From: UBA7803 sp040219935
Lineage (GTDB): Bacteria; Pseudomonadota; Gammaproteobacteria; Pseudomonadales; Azotimanducaceae
NCBI GenBank assembly: GCA_040219935.1
Contig: JAVJUA010000084.1
Coordinates: 170,079 to 234,078, forward strand
Length of the DNA stretch: 64,000 nt
Direction of reading: 5' to 3'
Both the position numbers and the translations under genes were made by a program. Each line of letters opens with the position of its first letter. The first letter of the stretch is position 1. The notes below the pieces were generated by a model. The model made no database searches and was not told the origin of the DNA. It saw nothing but the letters and a program-made list of their open reading frames with translations. Shown here piece by piece: positions 17,444 through 26,067 of this stretch.

Positions 17444-18581
17444 ACGCGTACATCGCGCGCAGCAACCTGTGCGCCCGATCGTCGCCCACCGTGCCTTGCC
17501 CCATGCGGTTCATGACGTAGGCGAGCGTAAAGCCGGCATCGACGTCGTTGACGACCAGCGAGCCGCCCCAGCCGCCCCAGTAGCACACCCGCGCATTCGG
17601 GCTGATCGGGTTCTTCGGTGAGTTGAGGCCATAGCCGACGCCGAAGGTGACGCCGATGCCGAGCACGAGGTCGCGGCCCGCAGCCTGCACGTCGAAGATG
17701 CGGTCGATGGTTCGGCTCGACAGCAACTCGACGCCGCGCAGCGATCCGCCGTGGGATACCGCGGCCTGTGCCAGCGCTACGCCCCGGGCATTGCCGTGGC
17801 CGCCGGCCGCGGGAATCTCGGCGCGGCGCCATGGGATTTCCCAGGATTGCTCGGCGACCAGGCGCGGGTTCGCGGCTCGATAGGGAATCGAATCGCGATC
17901 GGGCGTCACCGAGCCGTCGCTGCTGCCGAACTGCAGCGGTGGCGCAGGAATGACCCGGGCAACGCGATGGTCGTGCTCGGCGGGGACGCCGATGAAGAAG
18001 TCGGCGCCGGTGGGCTGAGCGATTTCCTCGGCGAAGAACCGGCCGACCGAGCGGCCGTCGACGCGCCGCACGACCTCACCCACCAGATTGCCCTGGGTGA
18101 CCGCGTGATAGCCCGATTTCGACCCCGGCTCCCACCAGGGTGCCTGAGTAGCGAGCAGCCCCGTGACTTTGTCCCAATCGTACAGATCGGTGGCATCGAT
18201 CCGTGACTCCCATGCCGGCACCCCGGCCGTATGGGAGAGCAGATGCCGGACCAGCACGCCGTCCTTGCCGTTCGCCGCGAACTCGGGCCAGTAGCGGGCC
18301 ACCGGCGCATCGACATCGACCAGCCCCCGGCTCACCAGCACCAGCAACGACAGACAGCTCATGGTCTTGGTGGTCGAGTACACGTTGATCAGCGTGTCAC
18401 GCTGCCACGGCGCGGTGCGCTCGACGTCCAGGTGTCCGCCCCACAGGTCGACCACCAGCTCACCGTTCATCACCACGGCAGCGGAGGCGCCGACGTCACC
18501 ACTGTCGGCGAAGTTTTCGGCGAAGGCGTCCTTCACCGCGCTGAGCTGGTCGGCGCAGGTGCCGCTGATGTCGATGGTCAT
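17433..18581 (-). CDS. Beta-lactamase family serine hydrolase (esterase class C-like)
   Basis: 382-aa serine hydrolase of the beta-lactamase/D-alanyl-D-alanine carboxypeptidase fold. The nucleophile motif is STTK (Ser69, Lys72), followed by VRHLLSHTAGVPAWE, typical of EstB-like esterases. There is no signal peptide, so a cytoplasmic ester or amide hydrolase is likely. ATG 18581 is preferred over GTG 18593 because a GAGG lies 8 bases upstream of it. Related proteins act on short acyl esters; substrate unknown. Tail-to-tail overlap of 11 bp with nfi. Confidence 0.85.
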   Translation of the reverse strand: MTIDISGTCADQLSAVKDAFAENFADSGDVGASAAVVMNGELVVDLWGGHLDVERTAPWQRDTLINVYSTTKTMSCLSLLVLVSRGLVDVDAPVARYWPEFAANGKDGVLVRHLLSHTAGVPAWESRIDATDLYDWDKVTGLLATQAPWWEPGSKSGYHAVTQGNLVGEVVRRVDGRSVGRFFAEEIAQPTGADFFIGVPAEHDHRVARVIPAPPLQFGSSDGSVTPDRDSIPYRAANPRLVAEQSWEIPWRRAEIPAAGGHGNARGVALAQAAVSHGGSLRGVELLSSRTIDRIFDVQAAGRDLVLGIGVTFGVGYGLNSPKNPISPNARVCYWGGWGGSLVVNDVDAGFTLAYVMNRMGQGTVGDDRAHRLLRAMYASIG

Positions 18582-18708
18582 GGTCTGCCTCACGTGTGGG
18601 AATGGTGAAGCCTGCCACAGCCAGCGCGCCGTGACACGGTCCGTCTCCGCACTGGCTTCAGCGGTGCGTCACGCGACGCTGGGCCCAGGCCAGTGCTGTG
18701 ACGGGCGC

Positions 18709-19938
18709 TCAGGCCGCGGCGCGCAGCCGTCGCGTGGCGATCGGCAGCGCGTCGTAGCGGTGCCAGCCGGGCATCCTCTGCAGTGTCAGGGCGCTGCGAT
18801 CCACGGCCAGGTGCAGGTCCGGGAATCGCTCGATCAGGTTGAGAATGCCCAAGCGGGCCTCCGCTCGGGCCAGGTGCGCGCCCAGGCAGAAGTGGACGCC
18901 GTGCCCGAAGCCGAGGTGCCGGTTCGGCGTGCGGCCGATGTCGAACGTCTGCGGCGAATCGAACGCGCGCGGATCGTGATTGGCGGCGCCGAACAGCGGC
19001 ATGATGGGTTTGCCGCGGGGAATGGTCACGCCATGCAGGGTGATGTCTTCGGTGGCGTAGCCCGGCTTGGTGCTCTGCACCGGCCCGCGATGGCGCAGGA
19101 TCTCCTCCACCGCGGAGTCGATGAGCGCGGGGTCGGCGCGCAGGCGCTCGAGCTGCTCGGGGTGATCGAGCAGGGTCAGCACGCCGTTGGTGATCAGATG
19201 CACGGTGGTCTCGAAGCCGGCGATCACCAGCAGGAACACCATGGCCACCAGCTCGTCTTCGCTCAGGCTGTCGCCGTCGTCTTCGGCCTCGATCAGGCCC
19301 GTGAGAATGTCATCGCCGGGATTGCCACGCTTTTCCCGCACCATGTTGCGCACGAAGCGCACGACCTCGGGCAGGTCCCAGAACATGGTGCGGATCAGCC
19401 GCAGCCCTGAGAAACCCTTGGTCAGCACGCCGAACAGGTTCTGAAAGGTCGGCATGTCGGCGTGGCTCACGCCCATCATGTCGCTGATCATGCGCACGGG
19501 TATGGGCAGTGCATAGTGCGCCTGCAGATCGAACGGGCCCGCCGTGGGCAGCCGGTCGAGCAGCTCCCGGCTGTAGCTGTCGATGCGGGACTCCAGCGTC
19601 TTGATGGCCTGGGGCCGGAACCCGCGCCGCACCAGCTCGCGCAGCCGCCGATGGTTGGGGGCGTCCTCGGTGATCATGCTTTCGCTGAGGGGCCTCACCG
19701 ACCTGGGCATCGGCAGCGGCACGCGGCTGCCCCCGGTCACCGTCGACCGGTTTCTCAGCACCCGGGGGTCTTTCAGGATGCTGGTGCAGTCTTCGTAACG
19801 CGACAGCGTGTACAACGTCATGACGCTGACCCGGGCCCGGCCGACCGGTTGCACCTCGCGCATGCGCTCGTAGTAGTCGTACTTGTGATCGATGAAGTCC
19901 GGCGACGACAGGTTCACGGGACGCGACAGATCGATCAT
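18709..19938 (-). CDS. Cytochrome P450
   Basis: 409-aa soluble bacterial P450. The heme-thiolate motif FGHGVHFCLGAHLAR has Cys351; the I-helix oxygen-activation motif AGFETT is at 240-245 and the K-helix ExxR is EEILR near 278-282. It is a monooxygenase needing an external ferredoxin and reductase; none is encoded next to it. Its ATG overlaps the TetR stop by 4 bp (ATGA), so regulator and P450 form one operon read from the palindrome near 20640. Substrate unknown. Confidence 0.93.
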   Translation of the reverse strand: MIDLSRPVNLSSPDFIDHKYDYYERMREVQPVGRARVSVMTLYTLSRYEDCTSILKDPRVLRNRSTVTGGSRVPLPMPRSVRPLSESMITEDAPNHRRLRELVRRGFRPQAIKTLESRIDSYSRELLDRLPTAGPFDLQAHYALPIPVRMISDMMGVSHADMPTFQNLFGVLTKGFSGLRLIRTMFWDLPEVVRFVRNMVREKRGNPGDDILTGLIEAEDDGDSLSEDELVAMVFLLVIAGFETTVHLITNGVLTLLDHPEQLERLRADPALIDSAVEEILRHRGPVQSTKPGYATEDITLHGVTIPRGKPIMPLFGAANHDPRAFDSPQTFDIGRTPNRHLGFGHGVHFCLGAHLARAEARLGILNLIERFPDLHLAVDRSALTLQRMPGWHRYDALPIATRRLRAAA

Positions 19939-20627
19939 GGTTGACCTCCCGGGCGCCGAAGGGCCGGCGTTGTCTCGGCATCGTGGGCCACGCCCTCGAC
20001 CAGCAGTTCGGCCAGGGCGCGGGCGTAGGCGGGCCAGGGCATGCCCTGGGCATTGGCGCGGTTCGAGGTGTAGACGGCGAACAGCAGGTCCATGAGCACC
20101 TGCACCCGCGTGTCCAGCTGGTCCTGCGTCAGGGTGCGTCCGGTAGCGTCGTCGAGCTGCTGTCGCAGCCAGCCCGCCTGCCGGTCGTTCATCTCGTTCA
20201 GAACGCGCTGGTCCATGTCGCGCAGGGCCAACTCGATGTCGTGATCGCCCTGCAGCAGGCGGGTGGTGAGCGGCATCTCGCGGCTCATCAGCACGCCCAG
20301 GGCCAGTTGTGCGGTCAAGCGCTCGCGTGGGGACTGCGCCGCGTCCGCCAGCGGGGCGAGCTGACGCAGAAAGTCGAGCTTCTCCAGGGCGATGGCGTGG
20401 TAGGCGAGCTCGGCCTTGTTGCGGTAGTAGAGGTACACCGTGCCTTTCGCCACCCCTGCATGCTGGGCAACGTCTTCCACGCTGGTCTTGCGGTAGCCGA
20501 GGCGGACGAATTGATCGGTCGCCGCCTTCAGGATGCGCTCACGCTTCTGGCGCAGCTTCGGATCCTGCTCCGGCCATAGAAACGCCTCGATCTCGGGAGC
20601 GGCGTCTGAGAGCTGGGGCGATTTCAT
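19935..20627 (-). CDS. TetR-family transcriptional regulator
   Basis: 230-aa repressor with a TetR DNA-binding domain at about residues 27-75; the helix-turn-helix is TSVEDVAQHAGVAKGTVYLY. The C-terminal part would bind a ligand, perhaps the P450 substrate. The start is four bases from the strong palindrome 20631-20654, so autoregulation is likely. It is coupled to the P450 gene downstream by a 4-bp overlap. The region N-terminal to the HTH is longer than usual (about 26 residues). Confidence 0.9.
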   Translation of the reverse strand: MKSPQLSDAAPEIEAFLWPEQDPKLRQKRERILKAATDQFVRLGYRKTSVEDVAQHAGVAKGTVYLYYRNKAELAYHAIALEKLDFLRQLAPLADAAQSPRERLTAQLALGVLMSREMPLTTRLLQGDHDIELALRDMDQRVLNEMNDRQAGWLRQQLDDATGRTLTQDQLDTRVQVLMDLLFAVYTSNRANAQGMPWPAYARALAELLVEGVAHDAETTPALRRPGGQP

Positions 20628-20630
20628 GAC

Positions 20631-20654
20631 TGACCAATTTAAACGAATCGGTCA
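20631..20654. promoter_or_regulatory. Palindromic operator of the TetR-P450 operon
   Basis: TGACCAATT and AATCGGTCA are inverted repeats matching at 8 of 9 positions around a 6-bp centre (TAAACG). The dyad ends four bases before the TetR start codon and within 40 bp of the end of the neighbouring gene. Size and position are typical for TetR autorepression. Confidence 0.65.
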
Positions 20655-20664
20655 TTGTGTCAAA

Positions 20665-21720
20665 TCAAGCGGTTTCCGGGCCCTCTGGGACCCGCGCTTC
20701 GAGGACGTCGAGCACGGCTTCGAAGATCCAGCGGTTGTCCTGACCGGCCAGGTTCACGGTGCCGCAGACCGTCGCGCGCAGCGACGGCACGTAGAACATG
20801 AACGAGCCCCAGTGCCCGGAGTGGCCCCAGAAGGTGCGGTACCCGGCCGGGCCGGTGGTCGTCTTCTCGCGACGGATGCCGACGCCCAGTCCGTAGTGAT
20901 GGTTGGGGGTGGCGACCGGGACGAGCATGCGTTCCAGCGTCTCCGGTGCCACCAGAGCATTGTCGCGAAGCAGGCCGGTCAGAAACCGGTGCAGATCGTC
21001 CAGGGTCGAGACGTGGCCGCCGGCGGCCCAGTCCGCGCTGCCGTTGATGACCAGCGCGTCCGTATCGTCGAAGTAGCAGTGCGTCAGGGTGGAAGCCGCA
21101 GCCTCGTGACCTTCCAGCCAGGTGTTGTGCATGCCCAGCGGCGCAAACAGGCGCTCGCGGCACAGCGTGTGGTACGGCTGGCCGGTGACGATCTCCAGCA
21201 CGCGCCCCAGCAGCACGTAGCCCGTATCGGAGTAGACGTGCTTGCCGCCCACCGGGCCTGCCGGCCTGCCGTTGGCGATCGCCCACCCGAGCGTTTCCTG
21301 CGGCGGCCGGAAGCGGCCCGGGTCCCGGCTCAGCTCCTCGAACCAGGCCCGGCTGAGGGCGAAGTCCCAAAGCCCCGCGGTGTGGTTGAGCAGGTGGTGC
21401 AGGGTGATGGACGAGGCGTCGGGATGCACCCGGTTCACCAGATCCTTCGGGAAGAACCGGTCGAGGCGATCGGTCAGGTGGAGCCTGCCGGTCTCCACTT
21501 CCATCATCAGCAGGGTGGCGGTGAAGGTTTTCGACATGCTGGCGATGCGGAAGCCGTCGTCCGCGGCGGCGGCGCGGTCTTCACCCCGGGCGAATGGGCC
21601 CACGGCGCCCCGCCAGCGCACGCCGTGCAGCGGCGCCGAGACGCCGAGCAGGGCCGGAGCCTGGCTCTTCGCGTGCATGCGCTGCACCAGGTCGTCCAGG
21701 AGCTGATTCGGTTCTGACAT
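20665..21720 (-). CDS. Beta-lactamase family serine hydrolase
   Basis: 351-aa SxxK hydrolase: SMSK at residues 61-64, then LHHLLNHTAGLWDFA, and a C-terminal GHSGHWGSFMFY element corresponding to the third active-site motif. No signal peptide. Such proteins include D-aminopeptidases, esterases and D-Ala-D-Ala-type peptidases. It is divergently transcribed from the class II aldolase gene, and the shared 21.75-21.83 kb space carries two copies of the recurrent 19-bp motif in a long inverted repeat, tying it to the peptide/amino-acid regulon. No Shine-Dalgarno is evident before ATG 21720. Confidence 0.85.
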   Translation of the reverse strand: MSEPNQLLDDLVQRMHAKSQAPALLGVSAPLHGVRWRGAVGPFARGEDRAAAADDGFRIASMSKTFTATLLMMEVETGRLHLTDRLDRFFPKDLVNRVHPDASSITLHHLLNHTAGLWDFALSRAWFEELSRDPGRFRPPQETLGWAIANGRPAGPVGGKHVYSDTGYVLLGRVLEIVTGQPYHTLCRERLFAPLGMHNTWLEGHEAAASTLTHCYFDDTDALVINGSADWAAGGHVSTLDDLHRFLTGLLRDNALVAPETLERMLVPVATPNHHYGLGVGIRREKTTTGPAGYRTFWGHSGHWGSFMFYVPSLRATVCGTVNLAGQDNRWIFEAVLDVLEARVPEGPETA

Positions 21721-21750
21721 GGGTTCTCGCGCCCCGGATCGGATCGGCCA

Positions 21751-21825
21751 GCCAAATATATACAGAGTTCATATTGATTTGGAAGTCCTCGTCGATCTAG
21801 CATATGAACACTGTATATATTTGGC
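21751..21825. promoter_or_regulatory. Paired operator: 24-bp inverted repeat between divergent genes
   Basis: Arms 21751-21774 and 21802-21825 are complementary at 23 of 24 positions, separated by 27 bp. Each arm holds one copy of the recurrent motif (plus strand ATATGAACACTGTATATAT at 21802-21820; inverted copy at 21756-21774). TATA-rich parts of both arms lie where the -10 elements of the two divergent promoters are expected, so a bound repressor would silence both genes at once. Confidence 0.75.
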
Positions 21826-21847
21826 TGCTGAGCCGGAGGGATGGATC

Positions 21848-22609
21848 TTGGCCAAGGTGATGCGAGCAGAGCCCGGGGACGATGCCATGGACGAGTGGAA
21901 GCTGCGCTGCGAGCTGGCTGCTGCCTATCGGATGTTTGCCCACTGGGGCTGGGACGATCTGGTGTTCACCCATCTCTCTGTTCGGCTGCCGGGCGACCGC
22001 GAGACGTTCCTTCTGAACCCGTTCGATCTCGCCTTCGAGGAGATCACCGCATCCAGCCTGCTCAAGGTCGATGCGGACGGCCGTGTGGTGGATGGTGGAG
22101 CAGGGCTTACCAACCCCGCGGGGTTCATCATTCATTCGGCCCTGCACCGCGGCCGCAGCGATGCGGTGTGCGTCATGCATCTGCATACGGTGGCGGGTCA
22201 GGCCGTTGCCTGTCAGGCCGACGGCCTGCTGCCGATCTGCCAGACGGCCATGATCGCCGGCTCCGGCGGCGTCGGCTATCACGAGTTCGAGGGCATCGCC
22301 CGCGACCTCGACGAGCGCGAACGTCTGTGCCGCGACATCGGCGATGCGCCAGTGCTGATCCTGCGCAACCACGGCACGCTCACCACCGGGCGATCGGTGG
22401 GCGAGGCCTTCCTGCGCATGTACTTCCTGGAGCGCGCCTGCCAGGTGCAGATCGAAGCCCAGCGTGGCGGTGGCCTGCATGCGGCGCCGGAGGGCATGCG
22501 CGAGCACGTGGGCCGGCAGACGCAGCGTGACTTCACCGCAGCGGCCGGGCTCGCCTGGCCGGCGGTGCTGCGCAAGGCCGAGCGGCTGTTTCCAGAAGCG
22601 TTCACCTAG
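21848..22609 (+). CDS. Class II aldolase/adducin family protein
   Basis: About 253 aa with the class II aldolase fold. The Zn-binding residues are visible as a His pair in VMHLHT and a later His in LILRNHGTLTTG. The family includes fuculose-phosphate aldolases and decarboxylases, but related catabolic members act on non-sugar substrates. Start choice: GGAGGG at 21835-21840 is seven bases before TTG 21848; ATG 21860 and ATG 21887 are downstream alternatives, while ATG 21841 is out of frame. First gene of a short plus-strand operon with the aminotransferase, behind the paired operator. Confidence 0.82.
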   Translation: MAKVMRAEPGDDAMDEWKLRCELAAAYRMFAHWGWDDLVFTHLSVRLPGDRETFLLNPFDLAFEEITASSLLKVDADGRVVDGGAGLTNPAGFIIHSALHRGRSDAVCVMHLHTVAGQAVACQADGLLPICQTAMIAGSGGVGYHEFEGIARDLDERERLCRDIGDAPVLILRNHGTLTTGRSVGEAFLRMYFLERACQVQIEAQRGGGLHAAPEGMREHVGRQTQRDFTAAAGLAWPAVLRKAERLFPEAFT

Positions 22610-22636
22610 ATCGGCCCCTGGGGCCCGGGAGGCACG

Positions 22637-23965
22637 ATGTATCCAGATCAGAACAGCCGCTCGGCGGCGTTGTACGAGCGGGCGCGACGGGTCATGCCCG
22701 GTGGCAACAGCCGCCATGGCGTCTTTCTGGCGCCGTATCCCGCGTACGCCGCGACCGGCCGTGGCTGCTGGGTGACGGACGTGGACGGCGTCGAGCGCAT
22801 TGACTGCGTCAACAACTGGTCGTCGCTCATTCACGGGCACGGCAACGCCCGGGTGCTGGAGGCGGTGCGGCAGCAGATGGAGCGGCTGATGGCCGTCGGC
22901 ATGCCCACGGAGTCGGAGATCGCGCTGGCGGAGCTGCTGGTGGACCGCCTGCCCGCGGTCGACCAGGTTCGGTTCTCGAACTCGGGGTCGGAGGCGGTGC
23001 TGTTCGCCCTCCGCGCTGCGCGTGCCTACACGGGGCGCGCCAAAGTGGCCAAGGTGGAGGGTGCCTATCACGGCAACCTCGACCCCATGGAGGTGAGCGT
23101 GTCGCCGTTTGGGGTGGATGCGGGCCCCGATCACGCGCCCCGTTCGGTGCCGGCCTGCGAGGGCATTCCGCCGAGCGTGCTGGGCGACACCGTGGTGCTG
23201 CCGTTCAACGACGTCGCCGGCACCGAAGCGCTGCTGCGTGCCAACGCCGGCGAGCTTGCCGCCGTGGTGCTCGACCCGGTGGTGTCGCGCATGGGCATGA
23301 TCGCGGCTTCCCGCGACTACCTGCAGATGGTCAGGGCGGTCACCCGCGAGCTCGGCATCCTGCTCATCTTCGACGAGGTGTTCTCGTTCCGCTTCGGCTA
23401 TCACGGCGCCCAGGGGCTGTTCGGCATCGAGCCGGACCTGACGGCGCTGGGCAAGATCATCGGCGGTGGCCTGCCAGTGGGCGCGACCGGCGGCTCCGCG
23501 GAGGTCATGGCCGTGTTCGATCAGACCCGGCCGCCGCTGCGGGTGGAGCACGGCGGCACCTACAACGCCAACCCCATGACCATGGCCGCCGGCCTCGCCT
23601 GCATGCAGCAGCTCACGCCGGCCGCCTTCGAGCATCTGGATGGGCTGGGCGCGCGGCTGCAGGCGGGGTTGAGGTCGGCGCTGAACGCGGCTGGCGTGGC
23701 CGGGCAGGTGCGGGGCCAGGGCTCGGTGGTGGCGCTGGCCTTCGGGGACAAGGCGGCCCGCAACTTCCGGGAGCTGGCCTACGGCCAGGCCGAGCGGCGT
23801 TTGATGGGGCAGCTCCACCGGCACCTCATGAATGCCGGCGTGCAGATCGTGCCGTATGGCATGTTCGTGCTCTCCACGCCCATGACCACGGCCGACATCG
23901 ACCTGATCGTCGACCGGGTGGCCGACGGCCTGGTGGCCTGCACCCGGTCGGCGGCAGCGGGCTGA
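22637..23965 (+). CDS. Class III aminotransferase (GSAM-like; possible beta-amino-acid transaminase)
   Basis: 442-aa PLP enzyme of aminotransferase class III. NSGSEAVLFALRAAR and VEGAYHGN form the cofactor phosphate region, FDEVFSFR carries the PLP Asp, and the Schiff-base lysine is in LGKIIGGGLPVGA. The early GGNSRHGVFLAPYP resembles the arginine-containing loop of Variovorax-type beta-phenylalanine aminotransferase more than glutamate-1-semialdehyde mutase. This would fit a beta-amino-acid substrate, but it is inference. Ends six bases before the convergent epimerase stop. Confidence 0.85.
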   Translation: MYPDQNSRSAALYERARRVMPGGNSRHGVFLAPYPAYAATGRGCWVTDVDGVERIDCVNNWSSLIHGHGNARVLEAVRQQMERLMAVGMPTESEIALAELLVDRLPAVDQVRFSNSGSEAVLFALRAARAYTGRAKVAKVEGAYHGNLDPMEVSVSPFGVDAGPDHAPRSVPACEGIPPSVLGDTVVLPFNDVAGTEALLRANAGELAAVVLDPVVSRMGMIAASRDYLQMVRAVTRELGILLIFDEVFSFRFGYHGAQGLFGIEPDLTALGKIIGGGLPVGATGGSAEVMAVFDQTRPPLRVEHGGTYNANPMTMAAGLACMQQLTPAAFEHLDGLGARLQAGLRSALNAAGVAGQVRGQGSVVALAFGDKAARNFRELAYGQAERRLMGQLHRHLMNAGVQIVPYGMFVLSTPMTTADIDLIVDRVADGLVACTRSAAAG

Positions 23966-23971
23966 GCCGGC

Positions 23972-24946
23972 TCAGCCCCCGACCGCAGCGGGCGGCGGCC
24001 GCAGGCGGCCGGCGCGGTAGGGCAGAGCAGGGTCGCGATCCCTGGCCAGCAGCAGCGGTGAATCCAGGTCGACGTAGCGGCACAGCAGGCCGACGCAGTA
24101 GGCCGGGGCGATGCCGAGTGAGGTGCCGCCGTTGCAGCCCACCATCACGTCGAGTCCGGCCCGGCGCGCCGCCTGCGCCGCCTCCAGCGCCGCGGTCAGG
24201 CCGCCGACCTTGTCGAGCTTGATGTTCACCGCCTGGTAGCGGTCGCGCAGCCGGTCGATGTCGGCGGCGGTGTGGAACGACTCGTCCGCGGCCAGCGGAA
24301 TCGGGATGCGGAAGTTGGCCAGCGGCTCGTCCGCGTCCCGCGGCAGCGGCTGCTCGATCAGCACTACCCGCAGGGACGCCGCTGCCGCTGCGAATGCTTC
24401 CAGCCGCTCGATGCCCCACGCCTCGTTGGCGTCGATGATGAAGGTGGCGTCCGGCCGCGCTGCGGCCACCTCGGCCAGGAGCTCGAAGCCCGAGTCGCCG
24501 TCGACCTTCAGCTTCAGCACCGCGAAGTCGGCGCGCTCCCGGGCCTCGCGTACCATGTCGGCCGCAGGGCCGATGCCGATGGTGTAGGCGGTCTCGATGG
24601 GCCGTGGCGCCGGCAGGCCGGCCAGCGCCCACACGCGGCGACCGCTGCGCTTGGCTTCCAGGTCCCACAGCGCACAGTCGAGCGCGTTGCGGGCTGGTCC
24701 GGGGGGCAGCAGGGTCAGGAGGCGCTGGCGGTCCACGCCCTCCTGCAGCGCGTCGCGCAGGCCGAGCAGCCGCTCCCGCGCCTGGTCGATGGGCTCCAGG
24801 TGCGGGTGGCCGCCGGCTTCGCCGCAGCCGCGGTGGCCATACTCGGTCACCGCCACGCGCAGCAGGTCGCGATGATGGAAGGTGTGATAGGCGATGCGGA
24901 ACGGCCGCCGCACCGGCCAGGCGTCGACGCTGACCTCGAGCTTCAC
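23972..24946 (-). CDS. Dipeptide epimerase (enolase superfamily)
   Basis: 324-aa enolase-superfamily protein with the epimerase active site in order: LKLKVD (KxK, one acid/base lysine), DANEAW, IEQPL and ADES (metal-binding Asp, Glu, Asp), and NIKLDKVGG (second acid/base lysine). This is the arrangement of L-Ala-D/L-Glu epimerases and relatives, which epimerise the second residue of dipeptides. GTG 24946 overlaps the preceding aminotransferase stop (GTGA), so it is the last gene of the minus-strand operon from 29390. Confidence 0.88.
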   Translation of the reverse strand: MKLEVSVDAWPVRRPFRIAYHTFHHRDLLRVAVTEYGHRGCGEAGGHPHLEPIDQARERLLGLRDALQEGVDRQRLLTLLPPGPARNALDCALWDLEAKRSGRRVWALAGLPAPRPIETAYTIGIGPAADMVREARERADFAVLKLKVDGDSGFELLAEVAAARPDATFIIDANEAWGIERLEAFAAAAASLRVVLIEQPLPRDADEPLANFRIPIPLAADESFHTAADIDRLRDRYQAVNIKLDKVGGLTAALEAAQAARRAGLDVMVGCNGGTSLGIAPAYCVGLLCRYVDLDSPLLLARDRDPALPYRAGRLRPPPAAVGG

Positions 24947-26067
24947 GGGCCGACGCCCAGCAGCTTCTTCAGCACCGGATCGATGCGGTTGAGGCCCGTC
25001 TCCAGCGTCTCGTGGGTGACGCCGATGCCGATCCGCAGGTATCCCTCCATGCCGAACCAGGTGCCCGCCACCAGGAACACGTCGCATTCGCTGCGCAGGC
25101 GGTCCACCAGACCCTGAGAGTCGAGGGCGGCGTCGTAGCCGATGAAGGCCATGCCACCGGCCTGGGGGCGCGTCAGGGTCAGCCGGCCCTGATAGCCGTC
25201 GACCCACTGCTCCACCAGCGCCAGGTTGCGGCGCAGGTGCTCGCGGCCGCGCTGCAGCAGCCGCTCCCGGGTGCCCGGCGCCAGGATGCGCACGGCCGCG
25301 TACTGGCTGATGATCGAGGTGCTGATGCTGGTGTAGTCGTGGCGGCGCCAGCACTCCTCGATGAGCGCCGCCGGGGCGACGATCCAGCCGAGCCGGAGCC
25401 CGGGAAAGCCGAGCGCCTTCGACAGCCCGGAGACGACGATGCCGCGGCTGGAGAACCCGGCGAAGCTCGGGCCCTCGTCGCCCTCCAGCTCCGATCCCCG
25501 GTAGATCTCGTCGCTGTGCACCCACAGGTCGTGGGCCTCGGCGATGGCGGCGATCGCGCGCTGGGTCTCAGGCGGCAGCACGGCCCCGGTGGGGTTGTTG
25601 GGGTTGCAGATGACGATGGCGCGGGTGCGGTCGCTGATCAGGCGTTCGAGCTCGTCCAGGTCCGGCTGCCAGCCGAGCGCCTGGCGCAGCGGCCACGGCC
25701 GCACGGTGACGCCCAGCGCCTGGGCGATGCCGTGAATCTGCATGTAGTTCGGCACCATGTAGACGATCTCGTCGCCGGGCTGGAGCAGGCTCCACATGGC
25801 GACGAAGTTGGCCTCCGCCGAGCCGTTGGTCACCAGCACGTTGGCGGCGCCGGCACCGGGATAGAGGCTGGCGATGCGCGCCTTCAGCTCGGGGTCGCCG
25901 TCGGTGTAGCCGTAGCCCAGCGGCAGCGACATCACCTCGGTGAGCTCTTCAGGGCTCAGCACGTCGGCCAGAGCGTGCGGATGCAGGCCGCTCTCGGTGA
26001 GGTTGTGGGTGACGTGGTTCTCCCACAGCGACTGGTTGCGCTCGAGCGCGAAGGTCGGAAGGGTCAT
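24943..26067 (-). CDS. Class I/II PLP-dependent aminotransferase
   Basis: 374-aa fold-type I aminotransferase. NPNNPTGAVL, HSDEIYRG (PLP-contacting Asp) and SGLSKALGFPGLRLGW (Schiff-base lysine) are intact. It would transaminate an alpha-amino acid such as a product released by the neighbouring peptidases. The ATG at 26067 overlaps the upstream stop (ATGA); the open frame further upstream lies inside the cyclodeaminase gene and is ignored. It is the fourth gene of the five-gene minus-strand operon. Confidence 0.88.
   Translation of the reverse strand: MTLPTFALERNQSLWENHVTHNLTESGLHPHALADVLSPEELTEVMSLPLGYGYTDGDPELKARIASLYPGAGAANVLVTNGSAEANFVAMWSLLQPGDEIVYMVPNYMQIHGIAQALGVTVRPWPLRQALGWQPDLDELERLISDRTRAIVICNPNNPTGAVLPPETQRAIAAIAEAHDLWVHSDEIYRGSELEGDEGPSFAGFSSRGIVVSGLSKALGFPGLRLGWIVAPAALIEECWRRHDYTSISTSIISQYAAVRILAPGTRERLLQRGREHLRRNLALVEQWVDGYQGRLTLTRPQAGGMAFIGYDAALDSQGLVDRLRSECDVFLVAGTWFGMEGYLRIGIGVTHETLETGLNRIDPVLKKLLGVGP

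Noticed and set aside
21841..21843. ATG right after GGAGGG as aldolase start
   Set aside because: It is out of frame with the aldolase domain and immediately abuts the SD, leaving no spacing.
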